Assembly: GCF_000717875.1 (NCBI RefSeq)
Contig: NZ_JOCT01000008.1
Location: 62,001-126,000, forward strand
DNA length: 64,000 nt
From: Streptomyces sp. NRRL S-455
Lineage (GTDB): Bacteria; Actinomycetota; Actinomycetes; Streptomycetales; Streptomycetaceae
Direction: 5' to 3'
The position numbers and the translations under genes were made by a program. Below, piece after piece: positions 24,131 through 32,168 of the stretch. Numbering within the stretch: the stretch's first letter is position 1; each line of letters starts with the position of its first letter. The notes below the pieces were generated by a model. The model searched no databases and was not told the origin of the DNA. It saw only the letters and a program-made list of their open reading frames with translations.

Positions 24131-25006
24131 TCATCCGGAGAGCACCAGGAGGATCAGTTGCAGGGGCATCATGAGGAACGCGAGTGACAGCAGCAGTCCG
24201 CCGGCCAGCGTCACGCCCGCTGTGCGCCACAGCAGGGTCGAGGCCGCCAGTGAGCAGACGGCCTTGCCGGGCTGCTGACGGTCGTAGACGACTTCGATGC
24301 GTGTCGGGTCGCCGCCGATGCCCCTGGCCGCGTAGTCGGACTCGATCTCGTGCGTCCCGCCCTCCAGGTCGGTGTACCGGAAGAACGTCCGCTTACGCTC
24401 TCGCCGGGCGAACACCGCGACGACCGTGACACCCCGCCTGCGCACGGTCCACAGCTTCCACGCCCACCGGAGCGAGGGCACCACGATCAACAGACCGAAG
24501 AGGGCGGGCGCCACCCCGAGCAGCCACAACGCCGCCTGCTGCGTTTCGCCGGCCCACGCCAGCAGGGCGAACCCGCCGACGTATACGAGAAGGAGAACGA
24601 TCCCCACGGCGCGTTCACGGCGTGTCAGCCCCAGCCCTTTCTTCCGGCCGGAGGCGCTCGCCGGCCGCTCCTCGACCAGGGCCGCCCCGCCCTGCGGCGG
24701 ACCGCTCCTGGACCGTGCCCCGTGGGCCACCTCGACGAGCCGGCCTGCTTGGGCGGCGTCGCGGCCGTCCAGGGTGAACACAGGCCCCGGAGCGCCGTCC
24801 ACACCCCACAGCGCGATCTCGACCGAGCGCCGCCCCCGGCCCACGACCCGCGCCTCCTCCACGGCCTCGATAGGTATCCGCCGCCGCAGCCCCTTCTGCT
24901 CCAGCACGACGGCCTGGCCCTCCAGCCACATGGCGTCGCCATACCCACGCAGCGTGACCGACGGCAGCGGCGACAAAGGCGGTGACGGCTCGGACCGACG
25001 GGACAT
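24131..25006 (-). CDS. hypothetical membrane protein, DUF3592-like
   Basis: A 291-residue protein of unknown function. It begins with a cytoplasmic beta-rich region (VTLRGYGDAMWLEGQAVVLE, about residues 17-100) of the kind seen in PH-like domains. Then come two membrane helices (AVGIVLLLVYVGGFALLAWA near 147; ALWLLGVAPALFGLLIVVPS near 168), a DUF3592-like extracellular domain (YTDLEGGTHEIESDYAA; VVYDRQQPGKAV) and two C-terminal hydrophobic segments. ATG 25006 has GAGAGAGG upstream. It lies between the tRNA-Arg(CCT) scar and the IS, so by position it belongs to the first element rather than the nested one. No partner or regulator is evident. Confidence 0.7.
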   Translation of the reverse strand: MSRRSEPSPPLSPLPSVTLRGYGDAMWLEGQAVVLEQKGLRRRIPIEAVEEARVVGRGRRSVEIALWGVDGAPGPVFTLDGRDAAQAGRLVEVAHGARSRSGPPQGGAALVEERPASASGRKKGLGLTRRERAVGIVLLLVYVGGFALLAWAGETQQAALWLLGVAPALFGLLIVVPSLRWAWKLWTVRRRGVTVVAVFARRERKRTFFRYTDLEGGTHEIESDYAARGIGGDPTRIEVVYDRQQPGKAVCSLAASTLLWRTAGVTLAGGLLLSLAFLMMPLQLILLVLSG

Positions 25007-25452
25007 CAGGACCTCTCTCGTTGAATCCGGAGGGGGTGGCACGAACACTCAAAGCATTCCACGCATCCGCCCCCAGGAAGCGGCCGTCACCGTGAACCGG
25101 CCGGCGGACGCCGTCTGCCTCGCCGAGACCCAGGCTTCTTTGCGGGAGCTGCCGCCCCTACGGAAGGCCCGCACACTGCTCAACTGACGGGCACGGCGGC
25201 CAAGGGCAGCGGGAATTGAGGGGCCCCCGGGTTCGCCTCGGGATTCGAGTCGTGTCGGCGCACCGTCCCCTCCCACCACCTTGGCGACGAGACCGCTTCG
25301 TCCCGAAGCAACTTGGCTGGGCACTCGACCTTTGGACGCGGCGCCTCTCACCTGCGGCGGCGGTCCGCCGGCGTTCGCGGGCGTCCCCTGTTGTTCGCTG
25401 GCGTTGTCACGCAGTTTGACTCACCCGGTGCGCGGGACCGGCTCTCAGCTCA
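25007..25452. other. gap without a recognisable gene
   Basis: Between the membrane protein and the IS copy. A short plus-strand frame ending at 25187 with normal GC bias (LRELPPLRKARTLLN) has no family signature and no clear start. The stretch may be element backbone that decayed. Confidence 0.4.
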
Positions 25453-26660
25453 GTACTGCAGCCGCAGTTGTTGTGACCGGTGATCCGGTTGCTCGTTGTG
25501 CTTGGTCATGGGTGGGGGTGTCACGGTTGATGAGGTGCATAGCTGGGCGGCTGGGCTGGATGTGCTGCATGGCCGGATCGGCCGGTATTTTCGCAGGTCG
25601 GAGCCGCGCGAGCGGGCAAGGCAGTATCTGCGCGGGTTGCTCGCTCCGTTGGAGCGGAAGAACGGCTGGACGCTGGCCGAGCAGGCTGGCGAGGTGTGCC
25701 CGGACGGGATGCAGCGCCTGCTGAACCAGGCTGACTGGGACGCCGACGCGGTGCGGGACGAGGTCCGTGGCTTTGTGCTGGAGCATCTCGGCGCCGAGGA
25801 CGGCGTGTTGATCGTGGATGAGACCGGGTTCATCAAGAAAGGGGTCCGCTCGGCCGGGGTGCAGCGGCAGTACACCGGAACCTCCGGAAAGATCGACAAC
25901 TGTCAGCTGGGGGTGTTCCTCGCCTACGCTTCCGACCGGGGGCGGGCGCTGATCGACCGGGAGCTGTACCTGCCGACCTGCTGGATTGAGGATCCGGTCC
26001 GCCGGGTGGACGCGCGGATCGGCGACGAGGTCGGCTTTGCCACCAAGCCGGCCCTGGCCCGGGCGATGCTGGCGAGGGCGGTGGACGCCGGTGTGCCGTT
26101 TCGGTGGGTGACCGGGGACGAGGTCTACGGCCAGGACCCTGTGCTGCGCAGTTGGCTCGCCCAGCAGCGGCTCGGCTACGTGCTGGCGATCGGCTGCAAG
26201 CACCGTGCGGGCCCCGGGGGCAGAACGCCCGCACCGTCTCGGCCATCCTGCCCGAGGACGCCTGGGAGATCCGCTCCGCCGGCGACGGCGCCCACGGCCC
26301 GCGCGAATACGCCTGGGCGATGGTTTCGTTGCCTGGTCAGGGCACAGATGGCTTCGAAGACGGTCTGCTCATCCGCCGGTCCCTGGCCGACGGCGAACGC
26401 GCCTACTACCTCACCCACGCCCCCGCCGACACCCCGCTCGCGGAGCTCGTCCGCGCCGCCGGGGCCCGCTGGGCGATCGAGGAAGCCTTTCAGGCGGCGA
26501 AGAACGAGGCCGGCCTGGACCACTACCAGGTCCGTCACTATCCGGCCTGGTACCGGCACATCACCCTGGCCATGGCGGCCGCCGCCCATCTGACCGCCCT
26601 CCGGGCTGCCACCGGGGAAAAGGGGGACACCGAGGCGACCTGATCCGACTGACCGTACCC
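25453..26660 (+). mobile_element. IS701-family insertion sequence, right end deleted
   Basis: A presumed left end (25453-25473) and a transposase gene are present, but the right end is missing: the sequence passes straight from transposase codons to integrase codons at about 26660. A similar left-end motif recurs at 14665-14685. Confidence 0.6.
25496..26660 (+). pseudogene. IS701-family transposase, frameshifted and truncated
   Basis: The first 240 codons (GTG 25496 or ATG 25508) match IS701-type DDE transposases: LDVLHGRIGRYFRRSEPRER, LAEQAGEVCPDGMQRLL, VLIVDETGFIKKG with the first catalytic Asp, and FRWVTGDEVYG with the second. At about 26210-26220 (CCCCGGGGG) the reading shifts to another frame, which continues with TVSAILPEDAWEIRSAGDG and WAIEEAFQAAKNEAGLDHYQ (the catalytic Glu) to a TGA at 26643. 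A third frame then gives LIRLTVPDP, the start of the usual C-terminal tail, cut at 26660. The enzyme cannot be made as one protein, so the IS is probably dead. Confidence 0.85.
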
Positions 26661-26661
26661 G

Positions 26662-26874
26662 ATCCGTGAGCGGCTTGGCCTGGACGTCCGCTTCCATGAC
26701 CTCCGCCACACCTGCGTGACCCTGCTGCTGGGTCTTGGGATCCCGCCGCACATCGTCCGCGACATCGTCGGGCACAGCGCCCTGGACGTTACGATGAACA
26801 TCTACGCGCACGCCGACATGACGGAGAAGCGGGCCGCTCTGGACAAGCTGGGAGACCTGCTGTCCGACGAGTGA
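26662..26874 (+). pseudogene. tyrosine integrase, C-terminal 70 codons
   Basis: The frame from 26662 to the TGA at 26872-26874 reads IRERLGLDVRFHDLRHTCVT, then GIPPHIVRDIVGHSALDVTM and NIYAHADMTEKRAALDKLGD. It has the H-x-x-R box (HDLRH), the third-box His (GHS) and the catalytic Tyr (IYAH) of tyrosine recombinases. The first 80% of the gene is missing; it was replaced by the truncated IS. It ends 37 bp before the right att repeat, the usual place of an integrase gene in Streptomyces integrative elements, so it was probably the integrase that made this island. Confidence 0.88.
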
Positions 26875-26881
26875 CGGGGTT

Positions 26882-26903
26882 GTTGCCGTCAGCGTTGCGG
26901 TCA
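26882..26903. repeat. integrase arm-site-like repeat, right end
   Basis: Partner of 15000-15021 (20 of 22 bases, direct orientation), lying between the integrase stop and the right att repeat. Confidence 0.55.
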
Positions 26904-26911
26904 GAGACATG

Positions 26912-27006
26912 AAACGCCCTGGAGGGGAGATCCCCTCTGGGGCGTTTTGGCTGGTAGGAGGTGGCGCCCCCGGCAGGACTCGAACCTGCGGCCAAGCGCT
27001 TAGAAG
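26912..27006. repeat. right att repeat, within intact tRNA-Arg
   Basis: A 95-bp perfect copy of 14821-14915. It comprises the rho-independent-type tRNA terminator (stem around AAACGCCC and GGGCGTTT) and the tRNA 3' half. Confidence 0.9.
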
Positions 27007-27037
27007 GCGCCTGCTCTATCCACTGAGCTACGGGGGC
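26965..27037 (-). tRNA. tRNA-Arg (anticodon TCT)
   Basis: A 73-nt cloverleaf on the minus strand: acceptor GCCCCCG pairs with CGGGGGC, D-arm GCTCAGTGGATAGAGC, anticodon stem GCGCC/GGCGC-type around TTCTAAG (anticodon TCT, Arg), T-arm GCAGGTTCGAGTCCTGC, discriminator G at 26965, and an encoded CCA at 26962-26964. All parts are intact, so it should work although its 3' end is the attachment site of the island. The hairpin at about 26912-26949 is its terminator. Confidence 0.95.
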
Positions 27038-27092
27038 CGGTGTGGTGGCCTCTGTCGTGGTGCCCTGGTGTGGGCCGATCCGTGACGTGCCG

Positions 27093-27125
27093 GGGACAAG
27101 GATAGGGCTCCCGCGTCCTTGTCCC
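27093..27125. promoter_or_regulatory. 10-bp inverted repeat between tRNA-Arg and dynA
   Basis: GGGACAAGGA (27093-27102) and TCCTTGTCCC (27116-27125) form a perfect dyad with a 13-bp spacer, 56 bp upstream of the tRNA 5' end and 240 bp before dynA. It could be an operator or a hairpin in a leader. No other gene-like feature was seen in 27038-27366 except a pair of TCGATGTGG direct repeats around 27146-27164. Confidence 0.5.
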
Positions 27126-27366
27126 TGTTGCTTCGCCTCCGGGGATCGATGTGGCTCGATGTGGAGGTTCGGTGAAGCGGTCCTGATAATCGCAGGCGGG
27201 TACGAATCGTGCACCGTTTTTGGCGCCTGACGCATCGGGTGTTGTGCACTCGTTATGCCTGGAGTGTGCCCGTGTCCCAGTCATCCCTTCCGTCCCTTGT
27301 GTTCTATCGGCGCGCAGACATGCCCATATGCTTCAGAAATCCCCTAAAATTGGGCATTCTTCGCAT

Positions 27367-28974
27367 GTGGTGACCTTGGACGTACGGCCTCAGCTGCTCG
27401 ACGCACTCTCCGCCCTGCGCGACCGTGTCGCCGCCGCACGCTTCCCGCTGCCCCTGGCGGGGGCTCCACGCGCGCGTGCCAACCGCGACGAGCTGCTCGC
27501 ACAGCTCGACGACTACTTGGTGCCCCGGCTGAGAGAGCCCGAAGCGCCACTTCTGGCCGTCATCGGGGGCTCCACCGGAGCCGGCAAGTCCACCCTGGTG
27601 AACTCGCTCGTGGGGCGGCGCGTCAGCGAGGCGGGCGTGCTGCGGCCGACGACCCGGACCCCTGTACTGGTCTGCCATCCGGAGGACCAGCACTGGTTCA
27701 GCGGCATGAGGGTGCTGCCCGACCTCACGCGGGTGTGGGCGCCACAGCGGGAGCTCACGGACGACCTGCTGCTCCCGGGGGAGAACCCCGCGCGCGTGCT
27801 GCGCGTCGAGAGCGCCGAGACACTGCCGCCCGGCCTCGCCCTCCTCGACGCCCCCGACATCGACTCCCTGGTCTCCGACAACCGCGTCCTCGCCGCCGAG
27901 CTCATCTGCGCGGCCGACATCTGGGTCATGGTCACCACGGCCGCCCGCTACGCCGATGCCGTGCCCTGGCACATGCTGCGCACCGCCAAGGAGTACGACG
28001 TGAGCCTCGTCACCGTCCTCGACCGGGTTCCCCACCAGGTGATCGGCGAGGTGTCGCGACAGTACGCGGCTCTGCTCACCAAGGCCGGCCTCGGGCATGT
28101 GCCGCGGTTCACGGTGCCCGAGCTGCCCGAGTCGGCCTGGGGTGGCGGACTGCTGCCCGCCACCGCCGTGGCCCAGCTGCGCAACTGGCTCGTCCACCAG
28201 GCCCAGGACCCGGCGGCCCGCCAGCAGGTCATGGTCCGCACGGCGCGCGGCGTCCTCGACTCCCTCAAGTCCCGCCTGCCCGAACTGGCCGGCGCGGCCG
28301 CCGCGCAGCACGCCGCCGCCCTGCGACTCACCACCGCCGTCGACGGGGCGTACGACAGCGAGCACACGCGCGTGCGGGGACGGTTGCAGGCCGGGGCGGT
28401 GCTCGCCGGGGACGCCCTCAAGCGGTGGCGGGCCTTCCCCCTGGACTGCACCGCCGGTGAGCTGCTCGACGCGCTCGTGGAGAGCCTGGCCACGCTGCTG
28501 CTGTGCGCCGTCACCGCCGCCGACGAGCGCATCGACGACGCCTGGAGGCGCGAACCCGCGGCGGCCGCACCCGGGCTCGCCGACCGGGAACCGGCCGCGG
28601 AGAGCGCCGAGCAGCGGATCGGTATCGCCGTACGGCGATGGCGGCGGGAGCTCGAGGAGTACGCCGAGGACGAGGTGCGCGAGCTCGACCGGAGCCTCGC
28701 ACCCGACCCCGAGCTGGTCGCCGCCCTCGTCGGCACCTCCCTGCTGGGCGGCCGCCGGGGGCGGATGGCCGGGGAGAGCCTCGCCGAGCGGATCGGCGCT
28801 CACAGCGCGCTGCGGCTGCGCGACCGGGCCGGACGGCTGCTCGTCGAGCACGTGGACCGGGTCCTGTACGCCGAACGCGAGCGCCGGCTCGCCCCGCTCG
28901 ACGCGCTCGACGTCCACCCGGAGCCCCAGGCCGAACTCATTGCCGCGCTGTCCGTACTGCAGAAGGAGAGGTGA
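27367..28974 (+). CDS. dynA: dynamin-like GTPase DynA
   Basis: A 535-residue P-loop GTPase of the bacterial dynamin type: Walker A/G1 [17 protein letters not shown] near residue 61, G2 region [10 protein letters not shown] near 84, G3-like [10 protein letters not shown] near 158, then a long helical stalk region. In Streptomyces venezuelae two such proteins, DynA and DynB, act with FtsZ, SsgB and SepF to stabilise sporulation Z-rings. The order dynA-dynB followed by an ssbB-type gene fits that locus. The start is taken as GTG 27367 (or 27370), where homology starts ([13 protein letters not shown]); ATG 27330 would add 12 residues. No ribosome binding site is evident, and a TAAAAT box at 27345-27350 could give a very short leader. 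DynB starts three bases after the stop, so the two are translationally coupled. Confidence 0.8.
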   Translation: MVTLDVRPQLLDALSALRDRVAAARFPLPLAGAPRARANRDELLAQLDDYLVPRLREPEAPLLAVIGGSTGAGKSTLVNSLVGRRVSEAGVLRPTTRTPVLVCHPEDQHWFSGMRVLPDLTRVWAPQRELTDDLLLPGENPARVLRVESAETLPPGLALLDAPDIDSLVSDNRVLAAELICAADIWVMVTTAARYADAVPWHMLRTAKEYDVSLVTVLDRVPHQVIGEVSRQYAALLTKAGLGHVPRFTVPELPESAWGGGLLPATAVAQLRNWLVHQAQDPAARQQVMVRTARGVLDSLKSRLPELAGAAAAQHAAALRLTTAVDGAYDSEHTRVRGRLQAGAVLAGDALKRWRAFPLDCTAGELLDALVESLATLLLCAVTAADERIDDAWRREPAAAAPGLADREPAAESAEQRIGIAVRRWRRELEEYAEDEVRELDRSLAPDPELVAALVGTSLLGGRRGRMAGESLAERIGAHSALRLRDRAGRLLVEHVDRVLYAERERRLAPLDALDVHPEPQAELIAALSVLQKER

Positions 28975-28977
28975 CCG

Positions 28978-31020
28978 GTGGCCGCCGTCACTGACCAGGA
29001 CCACACCGAGCACGCCGACCAGCCGGGCGACGCGGACAAGGCGGGATCCGCCGGGAACCCGTCGGCGAAGGCCCCTGGGCGCTCCGCTCCGGGCGGAAGC
29101 GCCGACGGCACCCACGCGCGTGTGCGGGACAGAGACTCCTCCTCCCGTACGGGTGCCACGAACAGATCGGACTCCACCAACCGGTCGGGTGCCAGGGACG
29201 GCTCGGATGCCAGGGGCGGCCCGGGTGGCGTGGGTCGTGCGGGTGCCGCCGGCCGGGCGGATGCCGCACGCCGTACGGACTCCACGGGCTCCACGGGCTC
29301 GGGCTCCCCGGACTCCCCGGACTCCACTGACGCCTGGGACGACGGGCTCATCGCGCGACGGGTCAACGAGACCGCCATGGCCGACCACCAGTACGCCGTC
29401 ATGGACAGCCGTGCCGCCGCCTCGGCGATGGTCCCCCTGGTGTACGACTCGGCGCTGCGCTCCCGGCTGGAGGCGTTGCGCGAACTGGTGGGGCTCTCCC
29501 GCACCCGGCTCGACAGCCGGACCCTGGCACAGGCGGGGCGGGTGCTCGACGAGGCGTCCGCGCGGCGCAGGCTCTCCGGGCAGCACACCGTCGTCGCCAT
29601 CGCGGGTGCCACGGGCAGCGGCAAGTCACAGCTGTTCAACGCGCTCGCCGGGGTGACCATCTCGGAGACCGGGCTGCGCCGCCCCACCACGGCGGCACCC
29701 ATCGCCTGCAGCTGGAGCGACGGGGCGGCGAGCCTCATCGAGCGGCTCGGCATCCCGCCCCGGCTGCGCCGGCGTCCGCTGCCGAGCGGGGACGCGGAGT
29801 CGCAGCTGCGCGGACTCGTGCTGATCGATTTGCCCGACCACGACTCGGCGGCCGTACAGCACCGCGAGCACGTCGACCGCATCCTGGCGCTCGTCGACGC
29901 GGTCATCTGGGTCGTCGACCCGGAGAAGTACGCCGACGCCGTGCTCCACGAGCGTTATCTGCGGCCGATGGCGGCCCACGCCGAGGTGATGTTCGTCGTC
30001 CTCAACCAGATCGACCGGCTGCCCGGGGAGGCCGCCGAGCAGGTCCTCGACGATCTGCGGAGGCTCCTCGACGAGGACGGCATCGCCCTCGGGGAGCACG
30101 GCGAACCGGGGGCGACCGTCCTCGCGCTGTCCGCGCTCACCGGGGACGGTGTCGGCGAGCTGCGTGAGGCGCTCGGCCAGTTCGTCGCGGAGCGCGCGGC
30201 GCCCGCCCGACGTATCTCGGCCGACGTGGACATCGCGGCGGCACGGCTGTGGCCGGTCTACGCCACCCAGCTGCGCACCGGGCTCAGCGAACAGGCCCGC
30301 GAGGAGTTCTCCGACCGGCTCGCGGACGCGGTGGGGGCGACGGCGGCGGGAGAGGCGGCCGAACGGGCGTGGCTGCGCAACGCCAACCGGGCCTGTGGAA
30401 CGCCCTGGCTGCGGCTGTGGCGTTGGTACCAGGACCACTGCGAGCCCGCCACGGGCCGGCTGCCCTCACGTGCGCAGGCCGACGAGGAGGCCACCGCCCG
30501 GCAGCGAGTCGAAACGGCGGTGCGGACGGTGGCCGACCGGGCCTCGGCAGGGCTGCCCGCACCGTGGGCCCAGGCGGTGCGCGAGGCGGCCATCCGGGGT
30601 GCCCAGGGGCTGCCCGAGGCGCTGGACGAGCTGAGTGTGCGCGCGGGAGTGCCGGCGGGGCGGCCGCCGCGGCCCGGGTGGTGGCCGGTGGCCGTGCTGT
30701 TCCAGGCGGCCATGACGATCGTTCAGTTCCTGGGCGGCCTGTGGCTGCTGGGCCAGATCATCGGAGTCATGTCGCCGAACCTGGGCGTGCCGGTGCTGCT
30801 GATGGTGATCGGCATCGTCGGCGGTCCGATCGTCGAGTGGAGCTGCCGGATGGCGGCCCGTGGCCCGGCCCGGCGTTACGGCCTGGAGGCGGAACGCCGG
30901 TTGCGGGAGGCGGCGGCCGGGTGCGGGAGAGCGCGGGTGCTGGATCCGGTGGCGGCGGAGCTGCTGCGGTATCGGGAGGTTCGGGAGCAGTACGGGAGGG
31001 TGGTGGGAGCGGGGCACTGA
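28978..31020 (+). CDS. dynB: dynamin-like GTPase DynB, membrane-anchored
   Basis: A 680-residue second GTPase. The first 120 residues are disordered and rich in Gly, Ser, Arg and Asp with tandem short repeats (GSTGSGSPDSPDS region). The GTPase domain follows: VAIAGATGSGKSQLFNAL near residue 206, RRPTTAAPIA, VLIDLPDHDS near 281 and FVVLNQIDRLPG near 338. Two strong membrane helices lie near 575-620 (VAVLFQAAMTIVQFLGGLWL and NLGVPVLLMVIGIVGG), which fits DynB being the integral-membrane partner of the pair. GTG 28978 has GGAGAGG at a good distance and follows the dynA stop closely. It likely works at the sporulation septum with DynA. Confidence 0.8.
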   Translation: MAAVTDQDHTEHADQPGDADKAGSAGNPSAKAPGRSAPGGSADGTHARVRDRDSSSRTGATNRSDSTNRSGARDGSDARGGPGGVGRAGAAGRADAARRTDSTGSTGSGSPDSPDSTDAWDDGLIARRVNETAMADHQYAVMDSRAAASAMVPLVYDSALRSRLEALRELVGLSRTRLDSRTLAQAGRVLDEASARRRLSGQHTVVAIAGATGSGKSQLFNALAGVTISETGLRRPTTAAPIACSWSDGAASLIERLGIPPRLRRRPLPSGDAESQLRGLVLIDLPDHDSAAVQHREHVDRILALVDAVIWVVDPEKYADAVLHERYLRPMAAHAEVMFVVLNQIDRLPGEAAEQVLDDLRRLLDEDGIALGEHGEPGATVLALSALTGDGVGELREALGQFVAERAAPARRISADVDIAAARLWPVYATQLRTGLSEQAREEFSDRLADAVGATAAGEAAERAWLRNANRACGTPWLRLWRWYQDHCEPATGRLPSRAQADEEATARQRVETAVRTVADRASAGLPAPWAQAVREAAIRGAQGLPEALDELSVRAGVPAGRPPRPGWWPVAVLFQAAMTIVQFLGGLWLLGQIIGVMSPNLGVPVLLMVIGIVGGPIVEWSCRMAARGPARRYGLEAERRLREAAAGCGRARVLDPVAAELLRYREVREQYGRVVGAGH

Positions 31021-31200
31021 CGGCGGCGTCGGGGCCGTGCTTCCAGGGCGGTGACGGCGGTGTCCGGCCGGTGCCTCAAGGACAGGCCCGGTGCCTCAAG
31101 GGCCGGGCCCCGTGGGTAAGGGCCGGGCCCGTGGTTCTTCAAGGCCGGGGCCGTGGTTCCGGAGGCGTGGCGGTGGTGACGGACCGCGTGCGCGCAGGCC

Positions 31201-31232
31201 GAAGGGCGGCGTCCGGCCGGGCGCCGCCCTTC
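31201..31232 (+). terminator. terminator after dynAB
   Basis: A perfect 11-bp stem (31201-31211 with 31222-31232, GAAGGGCGGCG and its complement) with a 10-nt loop, 180 bp after the dynB stop. No T-run. The stretch before it (31021-31200) contains only short G/C-rich direct repeats such as GGTGCCTCAAGG (twice near 31070-31100). Confidence 0.7.
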
Positions 31233-31279
31233 GGCGCGCCCGTGAGCCCCGCGGAGCGTCACCCGCTCGGGTGACTGCG

Positions 31280-31288
31280 TTGTCCACA
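31280..31288. promoter_or_regulatory. DnaA-box match upstream of the ssb gene
   Basis: TTGTCCACA is identical to the preferred Streptomyces DnaA box. A weaker copy, CGGTCCACA, lies at 31298-31306, 18 bp on and in the same orientation. They are 110-136 bp upstream of the ssb start and could let DnaA act on that promoter, or be chance. Confidence 0.5.
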
Positions 31289-31415
31289 GGCGAGCAGCGG
31301 TCCACAGCGCTCAGCGGGCTCGGGCCGACGGCGGCAGTCTGGCAGTGCAGCCGTACGGGACGGACCCGTACGCGGGTAGCCCGTGGCCGGAGCCCGGGTG
31401 AGGGAGGGGTTCGCT

Positions 31416-31892
31416 ATGAACGAGACGATGGTGTGCGCGGTCGGCAGGGTGGCGACGCAGCCGGTGTACCGGGAGGTGGCGTCCGGCCCGTCGGCGAGGT
31501 TCCGGCTGGCGGTGACCGCGCGCTACTGGGACCGCGAGAAGAACATGTGGACGGACGGCCACACCAACTTCTTCACGGTCTGGGCCAACCGGCAGCTCGC
31601 CACGAACACGGCGGCGTCGCTGACGGTGGGGGAGCCCGTGATCGTGCAGGGCAGGCTCAAGGTGCGCACCGATGTGCGCGAGGGACAGAGCTGGACCTCG
31701 GCGGACATCGACGCGGTGGCCATCGGTCACGATCTCGCCTGGGGCACCTCGGCGTTCCGGCGCGGAGGCAGGCCGGAGACGGCGGTGGCACCGACGCAAC
31801 CCGAGCCCAACTGGGAGACACCACCGGATGGTTCAGCGAGTCAGGCGGACGGAGCCGCACAACAGCGTGCGGACGAAGCAGTACTGACGTGA
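31416..31892 (+). CDS. ssbB: single-stranded DNA-binding protein, SsbB-like
   Basis: A 158-residue protein with one OB-fold domain (residues 1-110): MNETMVCAVGRVATQPVYRE, ARFRLAVTARYWDREKNMW and TNFFTVWANRQLATN are characteristic SSB motifs. The tail is polar, rich in Pro, Gln and Ala, and lacks the acidic DDDIPF-type end that SsbA proteins use to recruit partners. Streptomyces has a second SSB (SsbB) of this kind that is needed for normal chromosome segregation in spores; its position after dynAB fits. ATG 31416 has GGGAGGGG about seven bases upstream. A DnaA-box match lies upstream. Confidence 0.85.
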   Translation: MNETMVCAVGRVATQPVYREVASGPSARFRLAVTARYWDREKNMWTDGHTNFFTVWANRQLATNTAASLTVGEPVIVQGRLKVRTDVREGQSWTSADIDAVAIGHDLAWGTSAFRRGGRPETAVAPTQPEPNWETPPDGSASQADGAAQQRADEAVLT

Positions 31893-31923
31893 CGTCAGTC
31901 ACGCCGCCCCTCGCCTGAACTGC

Positions 31924-31976
31924 GGCTTATCGGCAACTGCGCACCGAAAGGCCAGGGGTGGATTTGTCGATAAGCC
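31924..31976. promoter_or_regulatory. 9-bp inverted repeat after ssbB
   Basis: GGCTTATCG (31924-31932) and CGATAAGCC (31968-31976) form a perfect dyad around a 35-nt centre. It lies 30 bp after the ssb stop and about 190 bp before the surface-protein start. The long A/T-containing arms look more like a protein-binding dyad than a terminator, but either is possible. Confidence 0.45.
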
Positions 31977-32168
31977 CTGCTCACAAAGGATCTTGGCGAT
32001 AACGATTCCGAGTCGGATCACTCGTCCGACCGTCTCTCCGGCAAGTGGCGTCCGTCGCGTCCCTAGGATGCCGGGAAAGCTTCGCGGCTCTTGGGGCCTG
32101 CGAGGCTTGCGATTCTGCTGGTGGGACCGTACCCCCCACGTCGACGGGTCCTGCTCGAAGGGGATTTG

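Larger units (their letters stand above)
14821..27006. mobile_element. integrated element at tRNA-Arg(TCT), decayed
   Basis: The segment is bounded by a perfect 95-bp direct repeat (14821-14915, 26912-27006) that covers the 3' part of tRNA-Arg(TCT) and its terminator. The right copy is part of an intact tRNA; the left copy is only the 3' end, as expected after integration of an element into a tRNA 3' end. Supporting signs: a tyrosine-integrase 3' end next to the tRNA and related arm-like repeats just inside both ends. No complete integrase, excisionase, replication or transfer gene remains, so the element looks immobile. A second integration event seems to be nested in it. Confidence 0.85.

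Noticed and set aside
31298..31306. Second DnaA box (CGGTCCACA)
   Set aside because: The second base does not fit the Streptomyces consensus; kept only as a weak neighbour of the exact match at 31280.
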